Of a DNA stretch of 6,083 bases, positions 1 through 5,793 are shown piece after piece. The stretch comes from Methylophilaceae bacterium (GTDB lineage Bacteria; Pseudomonadota; Gammaproteobacteria; Burkholderiales; Methylophilaceae): the NCBI GenBank assembly GCA_009926525.1, contig RFOR01000041.1, positions 1 through 6,083 on the forward strand, read 5' to 3'. The position numbers and the translations under genes were made by a program. The notes under the pieces are model-generated. The model was not told the origin of the DNA. It searched no databases and saw only the letters and a list, made by a program, of their open reading frames with translations. Numbering within the stretch: position 1 is the stretch's first letter; the number at the start of each line of letters is the position of its first letter.

Positions 1-45
1 TATCCGACTTATTGTTTGTGATGTGCCGTAGCATTAACCAAGCGT

Positions 46-74
46 CTAACGTGCCCGATGTCTTGTGGCATAAT
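46..74 (+). promoter_or_regulatory. Putative extended -10 promoter for the pcnB operon
   Basis: The hexamer CATAAT at 69-74 matches the sigma-70 -10 consensus at five of six positions. It is preceded by TGG at 66-68, which gives the TGn extension of an extended -10 element. The best -35 at a 17-base spacing is CTAACG at 46-51, matching only three of six, as is common when a TGn extension is present. Transcription would begin near position 81, about 30 bases before the pcnB start codon. The assignment is inference from consensus matching. An upstream gene could also read through into pcnB. Confidence 0.4.
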
Positions 75-77
75 AAG

Positions 78-90
78 GCTTAAATTAAGC
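78..90. repeat. Perfect 13-bp palindrome in the pcnB leader
   Basis: GCTTAA and TTAAGC form a perfect inverted repeat with 6-base arms around a single central A at position 84. It sits just downstream of the putative -10 element and overlaps the predicted transcription start, where an operator could act. It is AT-rich and has no T-run after it, so it is not a terminator. No regulator that recognises it can be named from the sequence, and a chance palindrome is possible. Confidence 0.4.
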
Positions 91-110
91 ATAAATGAGC
101 TTTAGACTGA

Positions 111-1508
111 ATGATTAAAAAACTACTGCAACGCGTATTTTCAAAAAAAGATAAATCCGCCAAGCATGAACCTACCAAGCCACATGTTCGCTCTAATAAA
201 GGTGCTGACAAAAAAAGTGCTAACCAAAGCGCTCAACGCATTCCCAGCAAAACCAATCGCATAGACCGCCGCTTACTAAGCAATGCTGCGATCAAAACAA
301 CTGACGGTTTGCAAAGGGCTGGATTCGAAGCCTACATCGTTGGTGGTGCAGTCCGCGATTTACTTCTTAAAAAACGTCCCAAAGATTTCGACATCGCCAC
401 AGACGCGACCCCAGAACAAGTCAATCGAGTGTTCCGCCGATCACGTATTATTGGTCGCCGCTTCAGACTCGTGCACGTCATGTTTGGCGACGAAACAATT
501 GAAGTATCAACTTTTCGTGGCAGCCATCTAGGCGAGGGCGATGACAACCAAGTGGCAGACTCTGGCAGAATTCTGCGTGATAACGTATTTGGTAATCAAG
601 AAGAGGATGCTGTTCGCCGCGATTTCACAGCCAACGCCCTCTATTACGACCCAACAACAGAGGATGTGCTAGATTTTCATAATGGCGTCGCTGATATTCA
701 AGCTGGCGTTCTAAAAATGATCGGCGACCCAGTTACACGTTATCGTGAAGATCCTGTGCGCATGCTCAGAGCCGTGCGCCTTTCAGCAAAGCTGGGCTTG
801 AAAATTGATAGCGCAACAGAAAGTCCAATTCCCAAATTAGCAGAACTTTTAAACGACGTGCCCCCATCGCGACTATTCGATGAGATGCTCAAATTATTCT
901 TATCTGGCCACGCCATTGAAAGCGCAGTCCAGCTTCGCAAACACGGCCTACATCACGGCTTATTACCATTGTTAGACGTGGTGCTTGAACAACCAATCGG
1001 TGCTAAGTTTGTTAACTTAGCGCTCAAAAATACCGATGCCCGTGTACTAGCTGAAAAACCAGTTTCACCAGGATTCTTATTCGCGACCTTGCTTTGGCAT
1101 GAGGTGCTAGTGGCATGGCAACGCTATCAAAAACAAGGCAATCGCCCAATTCCAGCATTGCATATGGCGATGACAGAAGTGAGTGATATTCAAGCAGAGA
1201 AGCTTGCAATTCACAAACGCTATAGCACCACCATGAAAGAGATTTGGGGCTTGCAACCACGCTTTGAAATGCGCGTGGGAAAACGTCCATTTGGTTTGCT
1301 TGAACATCCCCGTTACCGTGCGGCTTACGACTTTTTATTGCTACGTTGCGAATCTGGCGAAGTACCCATGGAGCTTGGGGAGTGGTGGACTAAATTTGCT
1401 GACGAAAATCCTGAGCAACGCTTAACGCTCTTGAAAAGCTTGCCAAGTAGCAACAACCCAGAACACAAACCCCGTCGCCGTCGCAGAAGAAAACCTGCCG
1501 CACAATAA
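111..1508 (+). CDS. pcnB: Poly(A) polymerase I
   Basis: Adds poly(A) tails to RNA 3' ends using ATP, which marks transcripts for exonucleolytic decay; acts in the cytoplasm. The 465-residue protein has the class II nucleotidyltransferase core. GGAVRD (78-83) binds nucleotide, and DFDIATDA (92-99) carries the two metal-binding aspartates D92 and D94. RRFRLVHV (116-123), RRDFTANAL (169-177) and EDPVRMLRAVR (213-223) follow. A lysine-rich N-terminal extension (about 1-50) and an arginine-rich tail (RRRRRRKP near 455-462) suit RNA binding. These basic extensions and the length favour PcnB over a CCA-adding tRNA nucleotidyltransferase, which shares the core. The ATG at 111 gives an MIKKL opening typical of the family; I see no strong Shine-Dalgarno sequence before it. 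It is the first gene of the tight block and overlaps folK by one base, an arrangement also known in E. coli. Confidence 0.95.
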   Translation: MIKKLLQRVFSKKDKSAKHEPTKPHVRSNKGADKKSANQSAQRIPSKTNRIDRRLLSNAAIKTTDGLQRAGFEAYIVGGAVRDLLLKKRPKDFDIATDATPEQVNRVFRRSRIIGRRFRLVHVMFGDETIEVSTFRGSHLGEGDDNQVADSGRILRDNVFGNQEEDAVRRDFTANALYYDPTTEDVLDFHNGVADIQAGVLKMIGDPVTRYREDPVRMLRAVRLSAKLGLKIDSATESPIPKLAELLNDVPPSRLFDEMLKLFLSGHAIESAVQLRKHGLHHGLLPLLDVVLEQPIGAKFVNLALKNTDARVLAEKPVSPGFLFATLLWHEVLVAWQRYQKQGNRPIPALHMAMTEVSDIQAEKLAIHKRYSTTMKEIWGLQPRFEMRVGKRPFGLLEHPRYRAAYDFLLLRCESGEVPMELGEWWTKFADENPEQRLTLLKSLPSSNNPEHKPRRRRRRKPAAQ

Positions 1509-1984
1509 TGCATCAAGCTTTTATCGCTTTAGGTAGCAATCTGCAAAATCCGCAAGCGCAAGTTGAGCGGGCTCTGCAGACCATCGCAAACACAGCCAAG
1601 ATTAAGCTCATCAAAGCATCATCTCTCTATAAAACCGCGCCAGTCGGTTATGAAAACCAACCGGACTTTATCAACGCTGTGGCGGAAATTGAAACTGATC
1701 TAAGCCCCGTAGCATTACTTCAAAAGCTTCTAGAGATCGAGACGCAGCATGGCAGAGAACGCCCTTTTCCAAATGCGCCAAGGATTTTAGATTTAGATGT
1801 TTTACTCTACGAGGGTATTGCAACGAACACACCAGAACTAACGTTGCCACATCCAAGAATGCATTTGCGTGGCTTTGTGATGTTGCCACTCGCAGAAATT
1901 GCACCAAAAATTAACATCGGCAATCACGGATACGCTGACGACCTTGCTGCAAAATGCGATAATCAAGGCATCAGCAAACTTTAA
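1508..1984 (+). CDS. folK: 2-amino-4-hydroxy-6-hydroxymethyldihydropteridine pyrophosphokinase (HPPK)
   Basis: Transfers pyrophosphate from ATP to 6-hydroxymethyl-7,8-dihydropterin, the step before dihydropteroate synthase in folate synthesis. The 158 residues match the usual length. FIALGSNL (5-12) opens the fold, and YKTAPVGYENQPDFINAV (41-58) is the pterin-binding segment. GRERPFPNAPRILDLDVLLY (82-101) contains R92 and the magnesium-binding pair D95 and D97. LPHPRMHLRGFVMLPLAEI (113-131) contains H115 and R121. These residues fall at the same numbers as in the E. coli enzyme. The start codon overlaps the pcnB stop (TAATG) with no well-placed ribosome binding site, so translation is probably coupled to pcnB. 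Folate made here supplies the one-carbon cofactor used by PanB two genes downstream. Confidence 0.96.
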   Translation: MHQAFIALGSNLQNPQAQVERALQTIANTAKIKLIKASSLYKTAPVGYENQPDFINAVAEIETDLSPVALLQKLLEIETQHGRERPFPNAPRILDLDVLLYEGIATNTPELTLPHPRMHLRGFVMLPLAEIAPKINIGNHGYADDLAAKCDNQGISKL

Positions 1985-2016
1985 TTTTTCAAAGAGAAGA
2001 AGTAACGGGCATAAAC

Positions 2017-2670
2017 GTGAAAACGAATATCACAGAAAAATTTCCCTATATCGTGATTGAAGGCCCCATTGGCAGCGGCAAGACAACGCTTGCCCGCAAA
2101 CTTGCCGATCGTTTTCCTGTAAATTTATTGCTTGAAAAAGCAGAGGCCAATCCATTTTTGGCCAGATTCTACCAAGACCCAGAGCGCTATGCTTTGCCGA
2201 CACAGCTATTCTTTTTGTATCAGCGTGGCAACCAAATCCGGGATCTGAATCAGCGCGATATTTTTGGTGATGCGACCATTGCAGACTTTTTCCTGGAAAA
2301 AGACCCGCTCTTTGCTCGCCTTAACTTAAACGACGAAGAGTTCTCGCTTTACCGTCAGATTTATCAAACCATGCAAGTGCAAGCAGCAAAACCTGACCTA
2401 GTCATCTACCTGCAAACCCCTGTAGAGACACTACTCGAACGTGTTGAGCAAAGAAACATCAGCTACGAACAAGATATCCCCCGCGATTATTTAACACGAC
2501 TCTCTGACGCGTATAGTGAATTTTTTCACGTTTACGATAGCTCCCCACTTCTGATTGTTAACAACGAGAAAATTAACATCACCACCAGCGAAGAAGCACT
2601 CGATTTGTTAGTGGAGCGCATTATGCAAGTACAAAGCCGTCGTGAGTTCTTCAATCCCGTTTGGGATTAA
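2017..2670 (+). CDS. Deoxynucleoside kinase (deoxyadenosine/deoxyguanosine kinase-like)
   Basis: A P-loop kinase of the dCK/dGK family that phosphorylates deoxynucleosides to 5'-monophosphates for dNTP salvage; the preferred base cannot be read from sequence. In 217 residues it shows the Walker A loop GPIGSGKT (16-23) and the substrate-pocket stretch E43 to R70 (NPFLARFYQD, then TQLFFLYQR). IADFFLEKD (88-96) stands where animal homologues have the D/E-R-S motif. The strand PDLVIYLQTP (126-135) leads into the arginine-bearing lid ERVEQR (141-146). The GTG at 2017 is the only sensible start: there is no in-frame ATG before the P-loop, and purine-rich sequence (1991-2002) and GGG (2007-2009) lie upstream. 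It lies 32 bases after folK and 6 before panB, apparently in the same transcript. Family call is firm; specificity is open. Confidence 0.88.
   Translation: MKTNITEKFPYIVIEGPIGSGKTTLARKLADRFPVNLLLEKAEANPFLARFYQDPERYALPTQLFFLYQRGNQIRDLNQRDIFGDATIADFFLEKDPLFARLNLNDEEFSLYRQIYQTMQVQAAKPDLVIYLQTPVETLLERVEQRNISYEQDIPRDYLTRLSDAYSEFFHVYDSSPLLIVNNEKINITTSEEALDLLVERIMQVQSRREFFNPVWD
2653..2668 (+). promoter_or_regulatory. Hairpin across the dgk-panB junction, covering the panB ribosome-binding region
   Basis: AATCCC (2653-2658) and GGGATT (2663-2668) are perfect complements around a GTTT loop. The stem spans the last sense codons of the kinase gene and the first base of its stop codon. The 3' arm contains GGGA (2663-2666), the only Shine-Dalgarno-like sequence at a workable distance (10 bases) before the panB ATG. 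An A-run follows rather than a T-run, so this is not a rho-independent terminator. Inference: the fold may hide the panB site until a ribosome finishing the kinase gene opens it, coupling the two. The stem is short and could be incidental to coding. Confidence 0.35.
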
Positions 2671-2676
2671 AAAGCC

Positions 2677-3489
2677 ATGTCACTAGAGAGAATAAATGCT
2701 CTGATTGCAGATGGAGAAAAAGTCGCGATGCTGACCTGCTACGACGCAACTTTTGCCAAGCTCTGCGATGCAGCAGGGGTTGATGTGCTTCTAGTTGGCG
2801 ACTCGCTGGGCATGGTCTTAAAGGGCGCTGAGGACACCTTGGACGTATCCATAGAAGACATGGAATACCATACAAAATCAGTCGCTGCGGGCGCTTCAGC
2901 TAGTTGCATCATGAGTGATATGCCCGCTGGAAGTTACGAACTCAGCAAGGAAACTGCATTGATCAACGCGAAAAAACTGATCGCTGCAGGCGCAGACATC
3001 GTCAAAATTGAGGGCGGTGGCGAGATGGTTAACACTGCACAATATTTGATCGAGCATGGCATCGCGGTTTGCGCACACCTAGGATTTACCCCGCAATCAG
3101 TCAAGAAGCTAGGCGGCTATCGCATTCAAGGCAAAACAGATGAGAGCGCACAAAATATCTTGCAGGACGCTGTTGCCATGGACAAAGTCGGCGTGGGTTT
3201 TGTGCTGCTAGAGATGGTCCCAGCCCTGCTTGCGAAAACCATCACCGAGTCAATTAACGCACCAACCATAGGGATAGGTGCGGGTGCCGATTGCGATGGT
3301 CAAGTACTGGTTCTTCAAGACCTGCTCGGGATTTACACAGGCCCAGCATCAAAAAAACCTGAAACGTTTAAATCACCGCGCTTTGCTAAAAACTTTTTAA
3401 CAGAAAATAATAGTATTCAAAGCGCCGTTCAAGCTTATGTAGAAGCCGTAAAAAATAATACCTTCCCAGGCAAAGAACACAGTTATTAA
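2677..3489 (+). CDS. panB: 3-methyl-2-oxobutanoate hydroxymethyltransferase (ketopantoate hydroxymethyltransferase)
   Basis: First committed step of pantothenate synthesis: transfers a hydroxymethyl group from 5,10-methylene-tetrahydrofolate to 2-oxoisovalerate, giving ketopantoate. The 270-residue TIM-barrel enzyme has MLTCYD (18-23), VGDSLGMV (40-47) with metal ligand D42, DMPAGSY (81-87) with second ligand D81, and VKIEGG (109-114) with K110 and E112. AHLGFTPQSVKKLGGYRIQG (133-152), the catalytic glutamate E178 in LLEMVP, IGIGAG (199-204 region) and DGQVLVLQDLLGI (207-219) follow, ending in the PGKEHSY tail. Length is within a few residues of the E. coli protein. The N-terminus is slightly shorter than many homologues, but no upstream in-frame start fits before the kinase stop. 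panC begins only 3 bases after its stop, so the two are surely cotranscribed. Confidence 0.97.
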   Translation: MSLERINALIADGEKVAMLTCYDATFAKLCDAAGVDVLLVGDSLGMVLKGAEDTLDVSIEDMEYHTKSVAAGASASCIMSDMPAGSYELSKETALINAKKLIAAGADIVKIEGGGEMVNTAQYLIEHGIAVCAHLGFTPQSVKKLGGYRIQGKTDESAQNILQDAVAMDKVGVGFVLLEMVPALLAKTITESINAPTIGIGAGADCDGQVLVLQDLLGIYTGPASKKPETFKSPRFAKNFLTENNSIQSAVQAYVEAVKNNTFPGKEHSY

Positions 3490-3492
3490 TTT

Positions 3493-4371
3493 ATGCAAGT
3501 CGTCAAAACCGCTCATGAGTTATCTAAAGCTTTAGCAACGCAAGATGCAATAGCCTTCGTGCCGACCATGGGTAACTTACACGCCGGCCACATCCAACTC
3601 GTTGAGCTAGCAAAAACCAAAAATGCATGTGTCATCGTGAGCGTCTTTGTAAACCCATTGCAGTTCGGCGCAAACGAAGACTTAAGCAACTACCCGCGCA
3701 CCCTAGATGCCGATTTAGAAAAATTAAAAGCGGCTGGCGCCGATGTTGTTTTCACTCCTGGCGAGCAAGAAATATATCCGGACTTTGATGCATCAACTCA
3801 CAACACGCATCAAAACATCACCATCCACTTACCTAGTGTCGCCAATGAGCTCTGCGGAGCAGCTCGCCCTGGTCATTTTTCAGGCATGGCGACGGTCGTG
3901 CTCAAACTATTCAATCTGGTATTTTTTAATGGTGCGAAAACTAAAATTGCTATTTTCGGCAAAAAAGACTTCCAGCAACTTTTCATTATTCGCGACATGG
4001 TGAAGCAATTTAATTTACCGATTGAAATTATTGCTGGCGACACCAAACGTGAAGCAGATGGTTTAGCAATGAGTTCACGCAACGGCTATTTAACTCCCAC
4101 ACAAAAATTAGAAGCGCATCGCTTATACCGCGCCTTGGGCCTATTAGTCGACGCAGTCAAACAAGGTCGCAAAGACTTTGCTGCACTGGAAACACAAGCC
4201 ACACAATTTTTAACGCAACTTGGCTGGATAGTGGATTACATCTCTATTCGCTCAGCAGAAACCTTGCTTCCAGCAACGAACAAAGATCTGAAACTGGTTG
4301 TGCTTGGCGCCGCACTTCAAGGCACAACACGTTTAATTGATAATATTGAGTTCACTCTAAAGTCTGACTAG
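3493..4371 (+). CDS. panC: Pantothenate synthetase (pantoate--beta-alanine ligase)
   Basis: Condenses pantoate with beta-alanine, consuming ATP through a pantoyl-adenylate, to form pantothenate. The 292 residues carry PTMGNLHAGH (24-33) with the HxGH adenylation motif at H30 and H33. VSVFVNPLQFG (49-59) with NEDLSNYPR (61-69), RPGHFSGMATVVLKLFNLV (125-143), FGKKDFQQL (155-163) and MSSRNGYL (193-200, the KMSKS-like loop) follow. The C-terminal dimer domain ends with RLIDNIEF. The segment between LFNLV and IAIFGKKD (about 144-151, FFNGAKTK) is four or five residues longer than in E. coli PanC; flanking motifs are intact, so it should be active. The ATG at 3493 gives the standard N-terminus. No strong ribosome binding site is visible, consistent with coupling to panB. 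It is the last gene of the first block, since a promoter follows. Confidence 0.96.
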   Translation: MQVVKTAHELSKALATQDAIAFVPTMGNLHAGHIQLVELAKTKNACVIVSVFVNPLQFGANEDLSNYPRTLDADLEKLKAAGADVVFTPGEQEIYPDFDASTHNTHQNITIHLPSVANELCGAARPGHFSGMATVVLKLFNLVFFNGAKTKIAIFGKKDFQQLFIIRDMVKQFNLPIEIIAGDTKREADGLAMSSRNGYLTPTQKLEAHRLYRALGLLVDAVKQGRKDFAALETQATQFLTQLGWIVDYISIRSAETLLPATNKDLKLVVLGAALQGTTRLIDNIEFTLKSD

Positions 4372-4408
4372 CCTTTCGGCTGTAAGGAAAGCCCAAGTTT
4401 TTGGAATT
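4372..4408 (+). other. panC-panD spacer with weak possible hairpin
   Basis: After the panC stop, CTTTC (4373-4377) can pair with GAAAG (4387-4391). Alternatively GGCT (4378-4381) can pair with AGCC (4390-4393). A run of five T follows at 4398-4402. Each stem is only 4-5 pairs and the T-run starts 5-7 bases after it, so any termination of the pcnB-panC transcript here would be weak. I annotate it only because the next element is a clear promoter, and a boundary between transcripts is plausible. Confidence 0.2.
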
Positions 4409-4437
4409 TTGCGCGACCGCGAGTAAGCGACTATAAT
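4409..4437 (+). promoter_or_regulatory. Sigma-70 type promoter for panD-rsfS-rlmH
   Basis: TTGCGC (4409-4414) and a perfect TATAAT (4432-4437) are separated by 17 bases, the optimal spacing. Transcription should start near 4444, leaving a leader of about 28 bases before the panD ATG. This is the strongest promoter match in the window and lies in the largest intergenic gap between two genes. It implies that panD and the ribosome-related genes behind it can be expressed independently of panB and panC. No operator-like repeat is obvious beside it. Confidence 0.75.
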
Positions 4438-4462
4438 GTGCGTGCTTTTCAATCAAATACCT

Positions 4463-4467
4463 AGGGA
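4463..4467 (+). promoter_or_regulatory. Ribosome binding site deciding the panD start
   Basis: AGGGA lies four bases before the ATG at 4472. The frame stays open upstream to an ATG at 4436, but that codon overlaps the TATAAT box and would lie upstream of the predicted transcript start. The site therefore supports the start at 4472, which also yields the canonical N-terminus of the family. Confidence 0.6.
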
Positions 4468-4471
4468 AACC

Positions 4472-4852
4472 ATGCAAAGAACCATGCTCAAATCCAAATT
4501 GCATCGAGTGCGCTGTACGCATTCGGAGCTGGACTATGAGGGCTCATGTGCGATTGATGAAGATTTGCTTGATGCGGCTGACATTCATGAGTATCAACAA
4601 ATCGACATCTACAACATCAGCAATGGTGAGCGTTTCACTACGTACGCTATTCGTGCGCAACGTGGCTCTGGCATCATTTCTGTGAATGGTGCAGCAGCGC
4701 GTAAAGCAGAACCAGGCAATTTATTGATTATTGCCAGCTATGCTAGCTATACCGAATTAGAACTCGAGAAATTCAAACCACAACTCGTTTACGTTGACCA
4801 AGATAATCGTATCGTCGACCAACGTCGCGACATCCCTGTGCAAGCGGCTTAA
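4472..4852 (+). CDS. panD: Aspartate 1-decarboxylase proenzyme
   Basis: Decarboxylates L-aspartate to beta-alanine, the second substrate of PanC. It is a pyruvoyl enzyme made as a proenzyme that cleaves itself between Gly24 and Ser25; Ser25 becomes the pyruvoyl group. With the start at 4472 the protein is 126 residues, the E. coli length. YEGSCAID (22-29) places G24-S25 exactly at the known cleavage position. K9, R54, T57 and Y58 (in [10 protein letters not shown], 51-60) and N72 (in ISVNGAAA, 69-76) also fall at the family positions. An upstream in-frame ATG at 4436 would add 12 residues but lies in the promoter. It is transcribed from its own promoter, 100 bases after panC, and followed by rsfS after 49 bases. 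All catalytic and processing residues are present. Confidence 0.97.
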   Translation: MQRTMLKSKLHRVRCTHSELDYEGSCAIDEDLLDAADIHEYQQIDIYNISNGERFTTYAIRAQRGSGIISVNGAAARKAEPGNLLIIASYASYTELELEKFKPQLVYVDQDNRIVDQRRDIPVQAA

Positions 4853-4901
4853 GCCCTGCACACTAAATTTATTAGCAGATTCATTACAAGAAAGTAGCCC
4901 T

Positions 4902-5264
4902 ATGGAATTAGAAGCAATGAAACAAGCCGTCGTTGATGCGCTTGAAGACATCAAAGGCTATGACATCACTGTAATGGATGTGCGTAAATTAACCTCGATG
5001 GCGAGTTACATGATTGTGGCGAACGCAAGTTCATCGCGTCAAACCAAAGCGATGGCCAATAACGTTATTGTGAAATTAAAGGAACTTGGCGTAGAAGCGC
5101 GCGGTACTGAAGGCGAACGCGAAGGTGAATGGGTGCTCGTTGATTTGGGCGATATTATTGTTCACATCATGCTGCCTGCAACCCGTGCTTACTACAACTT
5201 AGAACAGCTTTGGGGTGCGGCTGAAGGCAATCGCCACATCACTAACGACACCAAAGCGCCTTAA
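4902..5264 (+). CDS. rsfS: Ribosomal silencing factor RsfS
   Basis: Binds ribosomal protein uL14 on the large subunit and blocks joining of the two subunits, lowering translation when nutrients are short. The 120 residues cover the whole RsfS/Iojap domain: KGYDITVMDVRKLTSMASY (18-36), SSSRQTKAMANNV (43-55), GEREGEWVLVDLGDIIVHIM (71-90) with W77 and H88, then YYNLEQLW (97-104). The frame is open back to 4794 inside panD, but the ATG at 4902 gives the standard N-terminus, and a weak GAAAG site (4890-4894) lies seven bases before it. Residue 35 is serine where many homologues have aspartate before the aromatic residue, a minor variation. In many bacteria nadD lies directly upstream; here panD does. 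rlmH follows after 34 bases, the usual partner. Confidence 0.93.
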   Translation: MELEAMKQAVVDALEDIKGYDITVMDVRKLTSMASYMIVANASSSRQTKAMANNVIVKLKELGVEARGTEGEREGEWVLVDLGDIIVHIMLPATRAYYNLEQLWGAAEGNRHITNDTKAP

Positions 5265-5298
5265 ATCTCTATCGCTTGTCGCGCAAGCATCACTCATC

Positions 5299-5766
5299 AT
5301 GAAAATACGCATCATCAGTGTTGGTCACAAAATGCCAACTTGGGTGGAGCAAGCTTGCGCTGAATACATCAAACGCATGCCGCGTGAAGCCAGTGTCGAC
5401 ATTATCGAAATCAAACCTGATAAACGCGCTGCAGGCAAAAATTCTAACGTCGTTCAAGAAGCGGAAGCTAAGCGTATTTTAGAGGCTTGCGGCAAAGACT
5501 ATATTGTCGCGCTTGATGAACGTGGTGCAGAAGTTACCACCCTTCAATTGGCGGAGCGAATGAGTGGATGGCTCGGTAACGGACGTGATGTTTGCCTCAT
5601 TATTGGCGGCGCAGATGGTCTGCATCCAGATATCAAGAATAATGCGGATTGGCTTTGGAGTTTATCTAAGCTCACTTTGCCGCATGGCATGGTGCGCGTT
5701 GTGCTCGCAGAGCAACTTTATCGCGCTTGGTCTGTCATTAATCATCATCCCTACCATCGAGAGTAG
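5299..5766 (+). CDS. rlmH: 23S rRNA (pseudouridine-1915-N3)-methyltransferase
   Basis: SPOUT-class methyltransferase that uses S-adenosylmethionine to methylate N3 of pseudouridine 1915 in helix 69 of 23S rRNA, on the assembled 70S ribosome. The 155 residues equal the E. coli length. VGHKMPTW (8-15), ALDERG (71-76), the S-adenosylmethionine-binding loop IIGGADGL (101-108) and LSKLTLPHGMVRVVLAEQLY (122-141) are present. The C-terminal NHHPYHRE (148-155) includes the YHR needed for pseudouridine recognition. The frame runs open back to 5215 inside rsfS, but the ATG at 5299 gives the canonical MKIRIISVG start. No clear Shine-Dalgarno sequence is seen; a 5-bp hairpin (GCTTG 5274-5278, CAAGC 5284-5288) lies in the short gap. 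Probably cotranscribed with rsfS. Confidence 0.96.
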   Translation: MKIRIISVGHKMPTWVEQACAEYIKRMPREASVDIIEIKPDKRAAGKNSNVVQEAEAKRILEACGKDYIVALDERGAEVTTLQLAERMSGWLGNGRDVCLIIGGADGLHPDIKNNADWLWSLSKLTLPHGMVRVVLAEQLYRAWSVINHHPYHRE

Positions 5767-5793
5767 TCGCGTTTTTCGTGACCCCAAAATACC

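Noticed and set aside
66..80. TGGCATAATAAGGC as a possible sigma-54 (-24/-12) promoter.
   Set aside because: The GG and GC dinucleotides are separated by nine bases rather than ten, and the -12 half does not match TTGCA.
3..83. Open frame on the plus strand from the window edge to a TAA at 81-83 (26 codons), possibly the tail of an upstream gene; the minus strand is also open here.
   Set aside because: The peptide resembles no C-terminus I recognise, and both strands are open over so short a span. Nothing distinguishes coding from chance.
1024..1307. Minus-strand open frames inside pcnB (and similar ones inside folK, panB, panC and the kinase gene).
   Set aside because: They lie antisense to strongly conserved genes, show no family motifs, have no promoter or ribosome binding context, and are explained by codon bias of the true genes.
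4436..4471. Upstream ATG that would lengthen PanD by 12 residues.
   Set aside because: The codon overlaps the TATAAT box and precedes the likely transcript start. The ATG at 4472 has a ribosome binding site and gives the canonical 126-residue proenzyme with Gly24-Ser25.
4794..4901. Extended N-terminus of RsfS reaching back into panD.
   Set aside because: The added residues lie over panD coding sequence and have no family similarity; the start at 4902 matches the family.
5274..5288. GCTTG/CAAGC hairpin between rsfS and rlmH as a terminator.
   Set aside because: The stem is only five pairs and no T-run follows, so it should not stop transcription.
5215..5298. Extended N-terminus of RlmH reaching back into rsfS.
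   Set aside because: The family always begins at the MKI-type start, here 5299; the upstream part is rsfS read in another frame.
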